This document shows positions 41,401 to 52,700 of a stretch of 64,000 bases of DNA, one piece after another (positions within the stretch are counted from its first letter, which is position 1; each line of letters begins with the position of its first letter). The position numbers and the translations under genes were made by a program. The DNA comes from Hypomesus transpacificus. Its lineage: Eukaryota > Chordata > Actinopteri > Osmeriformes > Osmeridae. The stretch lies in assembly GCF_021917145.1 (NCBI RefSeq), contig NC_061073.1, positions 1,266,075 through 1,330,074 of the forward strand, in the 5' to 3' direction. The notes beneath the pieces were generated by a model. That model saw only the letters and a program-made list of their open reading frames with translations. It did no database searches and was not told the origin of the DNA.

Positions 41401-42161
41401 TCCTGGCTCATGAACTAGGAAAAATAATTGAGTTTAGTTTAACCAATTCAACTCGATTATATAGGCTATGCATAAACCAAGTTGTGCTTTGCCCAAAACC
41501 AATCTTTGATTAGAGCCCCAAAGCCCTATGAATAAACTTCCATAAAGGCCACTAACCAGGCTATTCAAAGACATTTTACTCAAAAGTCCTAGACCACATT
41601 GATCTAAACCTTTAGCTAATATAAGCAAAAGCAAATAACTGTCGCCTGGCGGTAAAACTGGATAAAGTGTTTAAACTGCCCCCAGAGAGCAAATTAGTTG
41701 ACTAAGTGAAACTATTTTTAGATTAACGTTGGCCAAATACATTGACCAGGAGATGGCAGTTGCCTTTCTGACCGGCTGCAAAATACATGTTTCTGTACCA
41801 AACCATGATGGTACCAAATGTAGTATTTCTTTCTTGGACTCTCAATTTAGTTAATTACAATGGATTAACAATTTATTAACAACGTTTACAAAACTATGTT
41901 CAAGGCGGCTGAACGTTTTATTTCCCATTTTTGTCCAATGCGCACGAGTTGTTTTTTAACTTGTCGAATGCAAATGGTTGGGTGCTATAATCAATATTCT
42001 TAACAATGAAACACAAAAACTGCATTAAAACGCATTGTAAACGGGCATAAGCGAGGGCACGGTTAAAATAAAGATTTTGGTTTAAGGAAGACATCATTTC
42101 CCGGCGTGCACTTCGTGGATTTTGGTTGGTAAGAGCACATGACTTTTAGCTATATGTCAAC
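38454..42161. other. divergent upstream region of prr5l and commd9
   Basis: No coding exon found. A good minus-strand donor (GCAGAAG followed by GTAAGATATTC, exon edge 40824) with a TATA-like ATATATAG about 100 bp upstream could be a non-coding first exon of prr5l. A 95-bp segment occurs at 38735-38830 and again at 41623-41713. A fragment at 39700-39786 carries the inverted CGCTTTGGATAAAAG tail common in teleost SINE/LINE ends. The commd9 promoter should lie just before 42162. Confidence 0.45.
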
Positions 42162-45100
42162 ATGGCTGCTCTCTTGGACGAACATTTCTCCTCCATGCAA
42201 ATTCTTCTGAAGGTATTCATATCAATATTGCCACTTTAAATACCTAGCTACATCATTAAAAAATCAAGAATTCATTCGTGAAACCAGTTCATACATTTTA
42301 CTATGTTATAATACTTGCTAGCTAGCGAGCTAATATTGAAGAAATATAGAACAAGTTGTCTGAAGACAGGACCGTAAAATAGGGTTAAACAATTCGAGGC
42401 AGGTATTAAGACTAACCCGTGTAGGCCTATTTGAGTTTCTCCTGTCCTAAAACCATATTGTATGTTTTTGTTCTTTTGATGCTAAAGGCTCCATCGAAGG
42501 ACACAGTGCGGCAGCTATGTGCCGACAGTTTCTCTGCAGGATCTCTTGAGTCGATGTTGCTCACTGAAAACACGGCAGGAATTCTCTCCGTATCCGCAAG
42601 TGAGGCCAAACAGGTGGGTGTTGATGTTTTGTAGAATTAATTTAGAATACAGCGGTGTAGGCTATTCATTCGATTGGGTGCGGCCAGGTTGATATGATTG
42701 TATCGAAACATTACCCCCGCTCTATGAAATACAGAAAGACTATTATGAATTTCAGTTGATTTAACATAATTGAGTATTGGGACGAACACACTAATTTGAT
42801 CTAATATTCGAAATCCCCCCTTTACAGAAAGTCAGCTGCCCAAGTTACCGAGCAACTCCATGCCATCAGTTAGTTGGGGTTGGAAAATAGCCTTGTTTTG
42901 TGCAGCAACACATGAGGCAGGCTACTATTCAATTTAGACATTCGTTTTGATGTTCATCGTCGTCGTCGTCGTCATCTGCCGCTTGTCCGGGGATCGGGTC
43001 GCGGGGGCAGCGACCTAAGCAGGGAGGCCCAGACTTCCCTCCCCCCGGCCACTTCCGCCAGCTCTTCCTGGGGGACCCCAAGGCGTTCCCAGGCCAGCCG
43101 AGAGACATAGTCCCTCCAGCGTGTCCTGGGTCTTCCCCGGGGCCTCTTCCCAGTGGGACGTGCCCGGAACACCTCACCAGGGAGGCGTCCAGGAGGCATC
43201 CTAATCAGATGCCCGAGCCACCTCAGCTGGCTCCTCTCGACGCGGAGGAGCAGCGGTTCTACTCTGAGCCCCTCCCGGATGACCGAGCTTCTCACCCTAT
43301 CTCTAAGGGAGAGCCCGGACACCCTACGGAGAAAGCTCATTTCGGCCGCTTGTATTCGCGATCTCGTTCTTTCGGTCACTACCCATAGTTCGTGACCATA
43401 GGTGAGGGTAGGAACGTAGATCGACTGGTAAATAGAGAGCTTCGCCTTTCGACTCAGCTCCTTCTTCACCACGACGGACCGATGCAGAGCCCGCATCACT
43501 GCGGACGCCGCACCGATCCGCCTGTCGACCTCGCGCTCCATTCTTCCCTCACTCGTGAACAAGACCCCGAGATACTTGAACTCCTCCGCTTGGTTCAGGA
43601 TCTCCTCCCCGACCCGGAGATGGCACTCCACCCTTTTCCGGTCGATTACCATGGCCTCAGATTTGGAGGTGCTGATTCGCATCCCAGCCGCTTCACATTC
43701 GGTTGCGAACCGCTCCAGTGAGAGCTGAAGGTCACGGCCCGATGAAGCCAACAGGACCACATCATCCGCAAAAAGCAGCGACCCGATCCTGAGGTCACCA
43801 AACCGGACCCCCTCAACACCCTGGCTGCGCCTAGAAATTCTGTCCATATAGGTAATGAACAGAATCGGTGACATAGGGCAGCCCTGGCGGAGTCCAACCC
43901 TCACCGGAAACAAGTTCGACTTACTACCGGCAATGCGGACCAAACTCTGGCACCGGTCGTACAGGGACCGGACAGCCCCGATCAGGAAATCCGGTACCCC
44001 GTACTCTCGGAGCACCCCCCACATGAGCCCCCGAGGGACACGGTCGAACGCCTTTTCCAAATCCACAAAACATGTGTAGACTGGTTGGGCGAACTCCCAT
44101 GTACCCTCCAGGACTCCGCGGAGGGTATAAAGCTGGTCCACTGTTCCACGGCCAGGACGAAAACCACATTGCTCCTCCTGAATCCGAGGTTCGACAATCC
44201 GACGGACCCTCCTCTCCAGGACCCCTGAATAGACTTTCCCAGGGAGGCTGAGGAGTGTGATCCCCCTAAAGTTGGAGCACACCCTCCGGTCCCCCTTTTT
44301 AAAGAGGGGAACCACCACCCCGGTCTGCCAGTCCAGAGGCACTGTCCCCGATGTCCACGCGATGTTGCAGAGTCGTGTCAACCAAGACAGCCCTACAACA
44401 TCCAGAGCCTTAAGGAACTCCGGGCGGACCTCATCCACCCCAGGGGCCCTGCCACCGCGGAGCTTTTCAACCACCTCGGCGACCTCAGCCCCAGAGATAG
44501 AAGGGCCCCCCCCGATGTCCCCAGACTCTGCCTCCACGTCGGAAAGCGTGTTGGTGGAATTAAGGAGGTCTTCGAAGTATTCCTTCCACCGATCCAGGAC
44601 GTCCCCCGTCGAGGTCAGCAGCGCACCATCCCCACCGTATACAGTGTTGACAGAGCACTGCTTCCCCCTCCTGAGCCGCCGGATGGTGGTCCAGAACCTT
44701 TTTGAAGCCGTTCGGAAGTCATTCTCCATGGCCTCGCCGAACTCCTCCCATGCCCGGGTTTTTGCCTCCGCGACCGCCAAAGCCGCGTTCCGCTTGGCCT
44801 GCCGGTACACATCAGCTGCCTCTGGAGTCCTACCAGCCAATAAAGTCCGATAGGCCTCCTTCTTCAGCTTGACGGCATCCCTCACCTCCGGAGTCCACCA
44901 CCGGGTCCGAGGGTTACCGCCGCGACATGCACCGACCGCCCTGCGGCCGCAGCTCCGGTCAGCCGCCTCAACAATGGAGGCCCGGAACATGGCCCATTCG
45001 GACTCAATGTCCCCGGCCCCCCCCGGGACATGATCGAAGCTCTCCCGGAGGTGGGAGTTGAAGCTCCTTCTGACAGAGGGTTCCGCCAGACGTTCCCAGC

Positions 45101-48100
45101 AGACCCTCACATTACGTTTGGGCCTGCCAGGCCTGACCGGCGTCCTCCCCCACCATCGAAGCCAACTCACCACCAGGTGGTGATCAGTTGACAGCTCCGC
45201 CCCTCTCCTCACCCGAGTGTCCAAGACATGCGGCCCCAAGTCCGATGACACGACTACAAAGTCGATCATCGAACTGAGACCTCGGGTGTCCTGGTGCCAG
45301 GTGCACATATGGACACCCTTATGCTTGAACATGGTGTTCGTTATGGACAAACCGTGTCTAGCACAGAAGTCCAACAACAAAACACCACTCGGGTTCAGAT
45401 CGGGGGGGCCGTTCCTCCCAATCACGCCCCTCCAGGTCTCACTGTCATTGCCCACATGAGCATTGAAGTCCCCCAGGAGGACGAGGGAATCCCCAGGAGG
45501 AGCGCTTTCCAGCACCCCCCCCAGAGACTCCAAAAAGGGTGGGTACTCTGAGCTGCCGTTTGGTGCATAAGCACAAACGACAGTGAGGACCCGTCCCCCC
45601 ACCCGAAGGCGGAGGGAGGCTACCCTCTCGTCCACCGGGGTGAACCCCAATGTACAGGCGCCGAACCGAGGGGAAACCAGTATTCCCACCCCAGCTCGAC
45701 GCCTCTCACCAAGGGCAACTCCAGAGTGGAAGAGAGTCCAGCCCCTCTCAAGGAGACTGGTTCCGGAGCCCACGCTGTGCGTCGAGGCGAGGCCGACTAT
45801 ACCTAGCCGGAAACTCTCTACCTCGCGCACCAGCTCAGGCTCCTTTCCCGCCAGCGAGGTGACGTTCCACGTCCCTAAAGCTAACTTTTGCAGCCGAGGA
45901 TCGGACCGCCAAGGCCCCCGCCTTCGGCCGCCGCCCGTCTCACACTGCACCCGACCCCCATGACCCCTCCTGCGGATGGTGAGCCCACTGGAAGAGGGTC
46001 CCACGTTGTCTCTTCGGGCTGTGCCCGACCGGGCCCCATGGGAAAAGGCCCGGCCACCAGGCGCTCGCCATCGAGCCCCACCCCCGGGCCTGGCTCCAGG
46101 GGGGGGCCCCGGTGACCCGCTTCCGGGCAGGGGCAACTGAGAACCATTGTTGTATTTCTTCATGGTTGGTTTTTTGAGCCACTCTTTGTCTGGTCTTTCA
46201 CCTGGAACCTGTTTGCCTTGGGTGACCCTACCAGGGGCATGAAGCCCCCGACAACATAGCTTCCAGGATCACTAGGACACGCAAACCCCTCCACCGCGGT
46301 AAGGTGGTGACTCAAGGAGGGGCTGTTTGATGTTCATATTTATAAAATATACTTTTACAATTTTCTGGCAGTTATGACTATTGTTAAATTGAATTTATTA
46401 TTACTGAACTTGAATTTAGGCTACTAAAATTTTGTTCATAATCAAAATCTTTTGAACATTCAAATGAGAGTGGCTTTCAAAGAGAAAACAGGTGAGGCCC
46501 AATATGTAATGTCTTTGAACAAAGTATAGTTGTAAGTGAAAGGCGTGTTTTGAGTGTCATTAACTGTAGCACTTATTTTGGAATAATGAAAGAAACTGGA
46601 ATATCTCTACATTTCTCTTTTGTGTTTCCAGCTTCTCGTTGCCCTTCACACTCTATCTCACCACACCTTGTTCCACCACCTGACGTCACCTGAGGAAGTC
46701 TTTGCACTATTCCCAGAGTCTTTCCACCCCAGCCTCAAGAACCTCATCACAAAGATTGTACTTGAACTCAGGTTTGTTGGCCAACTCCACCTCAAGAACT
46801 CATAATCATACAAATTCAAAGATGGTAAAAATAACTTTTAACTGTACAAGTTTGATTAGGGTTTCAAGAGTACACTTCAGGGTTTCCCGCAGAATTGTTT
46901 TGTTAAGGTGGTAGGTTGGGGTTTGCCGTCAGACCGGGGGGGGGGGGGGGGGGGGGGGGTAGTTTATGCAATAAACTAATGCATTCTGCAGAGAAGGGAG
47001 ACTACCGTTGGTCACAGTTTGGAATGAAACAGGACGGAATAACACGTAGTTAAGGCGGCAGGTGGGTGTTGCTTTGGCGGCCCTGCACTTCAGTTTATTT
47101 TTCTGACAGGTGTCATCCTCTCAAATCCTCTCATCCTCTCTTACTAAAATGGTTTGCATATTTTTCTTCAGCCCCACATGGAGAAATGACGCTCTTTCTA
47201 ATCAAAGTAAGTTAGCTTTATTGGTTTAACTATATCTCTAATGTTCTAATGCAAAATGCATGTTTTTCTACATACTTGCAATCAGGGTTTGAATTGTAAA
47301 TGTGTTCCCAAGTTAAGTACTATAGGGTTTGTTAGAAGTGAAAGGTAAATGCATATAGTGCCTTGCAAAATAATTCAACCCCCTGACCAATTCTATCATT
47401 ACAGAATTGCAAATGGTAGATGGCATGTTGTCATTTTATTGTAAAACACTGAAGCTCATCAGTCCTTAATCCAATCGATATCTTATAAAAGAAACAAGAC
47501 AACTCAACATACATAGGCTATAAGTAAAAATGTGTAGAAAAAGCCATTTATGATCATATTGAAATGGAAGAAAAACTCCAAAAGGGGATGTATATATGAA
47601 TAGTGACTGTGCCCTCATGGATTCAAAATGTAGCGGTTTTGGTGTGGCAATGTAACTAAGTAGTTTGCTTTAGGGAATACATCTAGATTACGCAAGCCAG
47701 GTACATAAACTAGGGAGATACCTGTTATTGTTTTTATTTATTTATAGTCAGGCCTCCCTTTTGCCTCTGAGATTGTCATGATGAAGCTTATATAGTGTTC
47801 TCTATTGTTCTCTAAGTGTTGTGTACATTTGTTGATTTTCTTTTTCAGTCTCACTACCCCATCTTGTAGAGATGGACTGGAGAGTTGACATGAAGACAGC
47901 CTCTGACTCTGTGAGTCGTATGGCTGTTCCCACCTGTTTGGTGCATATGAAGGTACTGGATGCAGACAATACAATCCATCTGTCCCTTATGTTTCCCACT
48001 GACGTGTACAGTACAGTACCATCAATGAATAAACATTTCTTGCATACATGGACCTCCTGAAGTCTGTGATATGCAGTTGGTTGATGCCTATTTGTCAGTC

Positions 48101-48556
48101 ATACTTCCAAACTGATACTACAAACCTATTTCAACCAGACTCTGCCCATCATTATTCTGGGACAGTAAGGAATACTTATTTTAATAAACGACTGAAAGCC
48201 ACCAAGGTTCTGAAGTAGCAACCTAGTATTAAACCATTACACCACCATTACTGCTTTGTATTGATCATGACAATTTGCCTGATCGTAGGTCACAATTTAT
48301 TCTGTGTCAATATTTTGAATTCCATTTATGATGCATTTTTTTAAAATTAATAGTTGCTTTAAACATTTTGGATTCATACATACATTTTGGAACATTGTGA
48401 CTAACAGTTTTGTTGGTGTTACAGATCGAGGACAATCTTGGGGATAGTGACGCTCGCTCCTCAGTGACTGTGGAGTTGAGCAGGGAAACTCTGGACACAA
48501 TGCTAGATGGACTGGGACGCATCAGGGACCAGCTGTCAGTGGTGGCTGCAAAATAA
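42162..48556 (+). CDS. commd9: COMM domain-containing protein 9
   Basis: Six coding exons (42162-42212, 42488-42613, 46632-46771, 47172-47206, 47849-47952, 48425-48556) give 195 residues, close to the 198 of human COMMD9. The N-terminal helical part begins [17 protein letters not shown]. The COMM domain fills about residues 115-195, with [20 protein letters not shown], the invariant MAVPTC and [26 protein letters not shown]9 is a subunit of the CCC/Commander complex for endosomal recycling, for example of Notch and sodium channels, and modulates NF-kB signalling. Intron 2 was enlarged by a 3.4-kb LINE inserted antisense. The gene is divergent from prr5l, as in human. Confidence 0.95.
42946..42957 (+). 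repeat. target-site duplication, LINE 3' side
   Basis: TTTGATGTTCAT, identical to 46326-46337 on the other side of the LINE. Confidence 0.9.
42972..46163 (-). CDS. RTE-type LINE polyprotein (endonuclease and reverse transcriptase)
   Basis: 1063 uninterrupted codons from ATG 46161-46163. Residues 1-80 are Pro/Gly/Arg-rich and low in complexity. From about 85 to 345 is an APE-type endonuclease: [23 protein letters not shown] with the catalytic Asp and Asn, and [10 protein letters not shown] with the essential His. The middle holds the reverse transcriptase: [26 protein letters not shown] and [12 protein letters not shown], where FADD is the metal-binding active site. The C-terminal part, with [20 protein letters not shown] and [14 protein letters not shown], is typical of the family. 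No RNase H or gag-like ORF1 is seen, as usual for RTE. It would perform target-primed reverse transcription. The catalytic motifs are intact, so the copy could be active; that is an inference. Confidence 0.92.
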   Translation of the reverse strand: MKKYNNGSQLPLPGSGSPGPPPGARPGGGARWRAPGGRAFSHGARSGTARRDNVGPSSSGLTIRRRGHGGRVQCETGGGRRRGPWRSDPRLQKLALGTWNVTSLAGKEPELVREVESFRLGIVGLASTHSVGSGTSLLERGWTLFHSGVALGERRRAGVGILVSPRFGACTLGFTPVDERVASLRLRVGGRVLTVVCAYAPNGSSEYPPFLESLGGVLESAPPGDSLVLLGDFNAHVGNDSETWRGVIGRNGPPDLNPSGVLLLDFCARHGLSITNTMFKHKGVHMCTWHQDTRGLSSMIDFVVVSSDLGPHVLDTRVRRGAELSTDHHLVVSWLRWWGRTPVRPGRPKRNVRVCWERLAEPSVRRSFNSHLRESFDHVPGGAGDIESEWAMFRASIVEAADRSCGRRAVGACRGGNPRTRWWTPEVRDAVKLKKEAYRTLLAGRTPEAADVYRQAKRNAALAVAEAKTRAWEEFGEAMENDFRTASKRFWTTIRRLRRGKQCSVNTVYGGDGALLTSTGDVLDRWKEYFEDLLNSTNTLSDVEAESGDIGGGPSISGAEVAEVVEKLRGGRAPGVDEVRPEFLKALDVVGLSWLTRLCNIAWTSGTVPLDWQTGVVVPLFKKGDRRVCSNFRGITLLSLPGKVYSGVLERRVRRIVEPRIQEEQCGFRPGRGTVDQLYTLRGVLEGTWEFAQPVYTCFVDLEKAFDRVPRGLMWGVLREYGVPDFLIGAVRSLYDRCQSLVRIAGSKSNLFPVRVGLRQGCPMSPILFITYMDRISRRSQGVEGVRFGDLRIGSLLFADDVVLLASSGRDLQLSLERFATECEAAGMRISTSKSEAMVIDRKRVECHLRVGEEILNQAEEFKYLGVLFTSEGRMEREVDRRIGAASAVMRALHRSVVVKKELSRKAKLSIYQSIYVPTLTYGHELWVVTERTRSRIQAAEMSFLRRVSGLSLRDRVRSSVIREGLRVEPLLLRVERSQLRWLGHLIRMPPGRLPGEVFRARPTGKRPRGRPRTRWRDYVSRLAWERLGVPQEELAEVAGGREVWASLLRSLPPRPDPRTSGR
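46214..46323 (-). ncRNA. candidate HDV-like self-cleaving ribozyme at LINE 5' end
   Basis: The first base after the insertion junction begins GCCCCTC (46323-46317), which pairs with GAGGGGU (46291-46285) as P1, with a G-U pair at the predicted cleavage site. CACC (46309-46306) pairs with GGUG (46295-46292) as P3, directly abutting P1. CTTG (46316-46313) pairs with CAAG (46220-46217) as P2. GGGGC (46248-46244) and GCCCC (46238-46234) form a P4 hairpin with a 5-nt loop, extendable by CCTA/TAGG. This nested double-pseudoknot order is that of HDV-like ribozymes, known at the 5' ends of R2 and RTE retrotransposons. The catalytic C should lie in TCACC before CAAG. Activity is untested. Confidence 0.6.
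46326..46337 (+). repeat. target-site duplication, LINE 5' side
   Basis: TTTGATGTTCAT, identical to 42946-42957. Two extra bases (CA on the minus strand) lie between it and the first ribozyme G, as often seen at LINE 5' junctions. Confidence 0.9.
46936..46959 (+). repeat. uninterrupted run of 24 G
   Basis: Twenty-four consecutive G residues in commd9 intron 3. Strong G-quadruplex potential in DNA and pre-mRNA. Confidence 0.85.
47350..47620. mobile_element. decayed Tc1-like terminal sequence
   Basis: TATAGTGCCTTGCAAAATAA followed by TTCAACCCCCTGACCAATT resembles the terminal inverted repeat of a common fish Tc1 family. The following 200 bp keep no coding capacity. It lies in commd9 intron 4. 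Confidence 0.5.
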
Positions 48557-49107
48557 GGACATTCCTGACCTCAGGCCAGGGGTACCAAGTACGTTGGCTT
48601 TACTCCAATCAAGGAAGACATGAACATTATGAAAGCTATTTCATACAGGCTATGTGAAAGCCTGTTCAAGTTTCAATACTCTTCAGCAATGAAAGTTCAG
48701 TAGGAGAGCAAGTAAAGAATACATTTTTGTTTTCCTTTTCTTTTTTACTATTAACTGGCAGTTGTCAAAATGTGTTGATCGGTTCATGTATTGTCTATTG
48801 AAAACATGTCATTTGATTGACGTTAACAGTATGTTATGACTTTGCAACTTAAGAGTAAAAGACCAAACTTGGTTATGACACCACAACACAAATATCCTGG
48901 CATTCAACAGCAACTTGCCAGATGGTAAGATGCAGTACATATTTGTATATAATGTACTGATCATTTGGTCACATTTCACTTGGCTTAGCATTGCACTTGT
49001 TTAACCAAAATGTTTGGCTGTCCAAGACTAATAATACATTTTACCCCCTCACTGTTATTCACTGTCCAATTCAAGATGACCTATGCTGACGATTGTTTAT
49101 TCATTTC

Positions 49108-49113
49108 AATAAA
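49108..49113 (+). terminator. candidate polyadenylation signal of commd9
   Basis: AATAAA about 550 bp after the commd9 stop codon, on the plus strand. The region is AT-rich, so other signals are possible. Confidence 0.5.
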
Positions 49114-49121
49114 TTGGCAGA

Positions 49122-49127
49122 TTTATT
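49122..49127 (-). terminator. candidate polyadenylation signal of fcsk
   Basis: Minus-strand AATAAA, about 650 bp beyond the fcsk stop and only 8 bp from the commd9 signal on the other strand. A nearer alternative lies within the repeat near 49367. Confidence 0.35.
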
Positions 49128-49352
49128 ATTAAAACATTTTTGTAAAAAGCTTTGGGAATATTGTATCTTTGTATATTTATACCTTTATGTATATAATTGT
49201 TTCCTTTGGAAATATTTTCCAACAATCATGTATTTTGAACTCTTGTAATCAGTACAATACATATATCAAAAGGCCATACATGTGTTAGTGTTGTGACACA
49301 AAGACTGCAACAAATCTCTACCTAAACCAACTCAACACTGCCTTCATTTGTC

Positions 49353-49545
49353 AATTACATTTACATTTATTCATTTAGCAGATGCTTTTATCCAAAGCAA
49401 CTTCCAAGAGAGAGCTTTACAAAAAGTGCATAGGTCAATGGTCATAAACGGCGAGATAGCCCCAAAACATGAAGCATACATTGTGAAAAGCAAATAAGTG
49501 CTAAGAAACATCCAGAAACAATTAGAATGAGGAGCCTTAAAAATA
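49353..49545. repeat. dispersed teleost repeat with TTAGCAGATGCTTTTATCC core
   Basis: ACATTTATTCATTTAGCAGA, then TGCTTTTATCCAAAGCAACT and a body with GAGATAGCCCCAAAACAT. The core motif is very common in fish genomes and is shared with SINE/LINE tails. It lies in the predicted 3' UTR of fcsk. Confidence 0.7.
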
Positions 49546-49776
49546 AGAACCAACTGTTTGTATTATCCCAACCTAGATGTGTCACTGGGAGCAATTATGC
49601 CTCCTAAATGATGCCTGTTAAATTACAACAAAAACGAAGTAAAAGAGTTATGTTTTTTTGTGCTTTCAAATTAGACTGTAACAAGTACTTGGTTACAGTT
49701 GGCTGTAAAAGTAGTCCCTTGTGGGGTACCTATAAGAATTCCTCCTTCAGTGAGATGGTAAGTTGGTGTCTTGGTT

Positions 49777-52700
49777 TCAGCACGGCTTCAGCAGTGATAT
49801 CCCATCCATGTCTAGCTCTACTGAGTGGACACTAAAGTCTCCAAGACCCTGTGACACACAGTAGTCTATCAGCACAATTGTCTGAAAAAAGACTAATCAA
49901 TTTATAGATTAATACTATCTTATCAGGGCTATTGCTGCCACTTATCAAATTAATGTCCCTGACATATCAAACCAAAATTGTATTATACATGTGTGTCACT
50001 GACAGATGAACATTTAGGTATTTCGAGTAATTATCTTTAGATCACTTTCCTACCCATAAAATGATTGTTATAATGTATTATGCAACATACAATTATTATT
50101 TGTTTATTTTAGTTTCTACTCACTGGGGTATTGTTGAGGACCTGTCTCACTCTCTCGCCTTGCAGAGGCTGGTGGGTGAGGAGGTAGAGGAAGCCCCCTC
50201 CGCCCGCCCCCGCAAGGCTCTGCCCCAACACCAGGGGGCGTAAGGCATCCATCATGGTACGAACAGCAGCAGGCTCGCATCCAGGTGCCATCACCTTCTT
50301 CTGCTGCCACGAGCGATCCAGGCACTGCCCGAGTCTGTCTAGAGAGCCTTGTGTGTGTGAGAGAGTGAGCGAGTCAGACTTTGTACCATTCACGGTTTTA
50401 CCACTCCTGTTGACATGTAGCATGTACAGGTTGTCAAAAGACAATGTGAATGGGCAGAATAGTGTCCAATGTACATTTTCAGAAACAGTGTGAGTAAATG
50501 GAAAATTGGACTGTTGGAAATAGAATTTGGCCTCTACACTCACCAGCTGTACATGCACAAGCACATTCTTCAGCATTCTCCACCAACTGCTCAGCATTCT
50601 TCACTATCATGGGCAGACGACTGTGCCAGCTCCGCACCACGTCCTGCCAAACAACAAATGCCATTTTCACAACACTGAAGTTTGAGCTATCTTGCCTCAT
50701 TTCCGTCACACCATCCAAAGAACTTCTGTGTTTGCAAAGCCTCTCAGTTAGTGGGCATTACTGTGGTTATGTGATATTTCCTGTTTTTACAGATGCACCA
50801 GGGAAAAAGACAAGAGAAGAGGAGAAGAAGCCATTGTTATGCACACAGGGTTCCCAGTCTTAGGAATGATACCCGCGCAATCACAACATTGGGGCTATCA
50901 AGCGCTTGCTTAAAAAGTATTTTGTGTTCCGTCGCGAAAGTTTTAACTTTAAAGCACTGTTGAACATTGCTATTCTTTTCAGGCTTGAGTTATTAGGGTT
51001 GACTCCTTGATGTGGGTGATATGTGTTATCATGTGCAGAAGCGTTGCTTCCTCCACTGTCTAATGTAAAGAGAAAGTTGTATGAGAAATAGGAAGCAAAC
51101 TTGAAAATAGTGACAATTATACAGATACTTCTGTTTAGCAAGTATTCTACTAGTCTGATTTAGAGTCCAGATAATGAGTACTTTGAGACTAAATGGGATT
51201 GGTTTACCTGCAGCAGGTTTCTTGCTAACCGTGTTTTGCCTGTGTAAACCAATAGGAGATGTTGGTTCAGCAAAACCAGGAAGTCCTGGGAGACAGGAAG
51301 ACGCTCTACCTCCACACGGAGTGGCAGGCATGCTTTGGAGCGCGCCAACTTCACTCCTCCAACTAAACCTCCAACTTGGTCTTGCCAGCCACCACCTGGG
51401 ACAAGATGGAGAGGCACGAGAATAAAAGGGAGAGTTCTGTTGTAAAGAGAGACGACATTCATCCACCATAGAGTAAACAGGAGTGTGTGTCTCTCTTTGG
51501 TGTGTAGAGGTCAGTATAGTTTCAGACCTGTGGTTAGCATCTGCTCCAGGTGCAGCACAGCGTGAATGAGGGAGTCAGTGTCGTATGTGCGAGCAGTGCA
51601 TCTATACACTGCTGCAAACACCGCTCCCGCCAGAATACTACTGGTACCTACAAGAGAGGAGAATAGCAGTGAAACTTGTGATCCTTTACCTTGGTGTGTA
51701 GCTTTATTACAATATGTAGATTTTTTTTTTTTTTTTTACAACTGGTTACATATACATTCTTACAGTATATTGTTATGATAGAGAGAAAAGTGCCCAGCAC
51801 TTATTTTGGACACTTTATGACACTACATGCCACGATTTTCCATATTGCCACCATGTGGCATAGTGTCTCTGAAAATAATAAAACACCCGACATACTTGCA
51901 AGAAAGCCAGAAGACAAAGTGCCAGTCTTACCTAGACCTGAGCCGTGAGGCAGCAGGGACCAGCTGTGGACCTCCACTCCCCCACCCCAGCGCTGTAGTA
52001 GCTGCTCTTGCAAGGACTGGGGGGATGGGAAGGTGACCAGGCCACTGCACACACACACTGACTTTAGCAGGGCACCTGGGAAACACCACAATGTCCCAAC
52101 GCAGGGCACATGCACACACAAACAATATGAGTTGACCACAGACCAATCATTGGCACCTGCCATTAGATATTTACCATCACACCTCGACTTTACTTGAAAC
52201 ACATTTCGTTCATTTTCAATGCATGAACAAATCTACCATACATGAAATAAATTCATATGTTGGTGTGATCGTTTATGTGCCATATGGTTAGGTTGTTAGT
52301 GTGACGCCTCCCTACACGGCTGGTAATCAGAATCTCACCAGGGGCATTAGGTTGGCAGTGGTCCTTTAAATCCTCCAGATTCTCGCAAACAATCTCCGTG
52401 GCAACCCCACAGTCCTGTCCTCCGCTGGAGCTGACAAGCACCAAGCGTGGCTCTTTGATGCGACGGGCCCTGGCACCGATGGGACGTTTCCCATCGACCT
52501 TCACAGCCACGTTCACCACAGAACCGCCATGCTCGAAGGCTATGGGTGGAGTGTCGCTCCATCCACCTGTGGGAGCACGGCGGTATATGGAAAAGTATGC
52601 AAATATGTCATTAGTGTAAGAAAGGGCTACCCAAAAAAATGCTGAATGATCAGCTGAAAGATATAATCAAAATATACATTTCAACAACTTTAACAGGAAA

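Larger units (their letters stand above)
42958..46325 (-). mobile_element. near full-length RTE-type LINE in commd9 intron 2
   Basis: A 3368-bp insertion between two copies of TTTGATGTTCAT, antisense to commd9. Its 5' end carries a GC-rich leader with a ribozyme-like fold, then one long reading frame. The stop codon is followed by only a 14-nt (CGA)n tail, so there is almost no 3' UTR. One APE-endonuclease/reverse-transcriptase frame, a very short 3' end and a short-repeat tail fit the RTE clade. The sequence resembles the Rex3 group of fish, but the exact family needs a repeat library. Intact frame and perfect target duplication mean recent insertion. Confidence 0.9.
48557..49776. other. 3' UTRs of convergent commd9 and fcsk
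   Basis: No gene seen. It should hold the commd9 3' UTR (signal at 49108) and the fcsk 3' UTR on the other strand. A dispersed repeat occupies 49353-49545. Confidence 0.5.

Noticed and set aside
43153-45963. Several plus-strand open frames of 80-198 codons
   Set aside because: They are antisense shadows of the GC-rich LINE reading frame and have no family motifs of their own.
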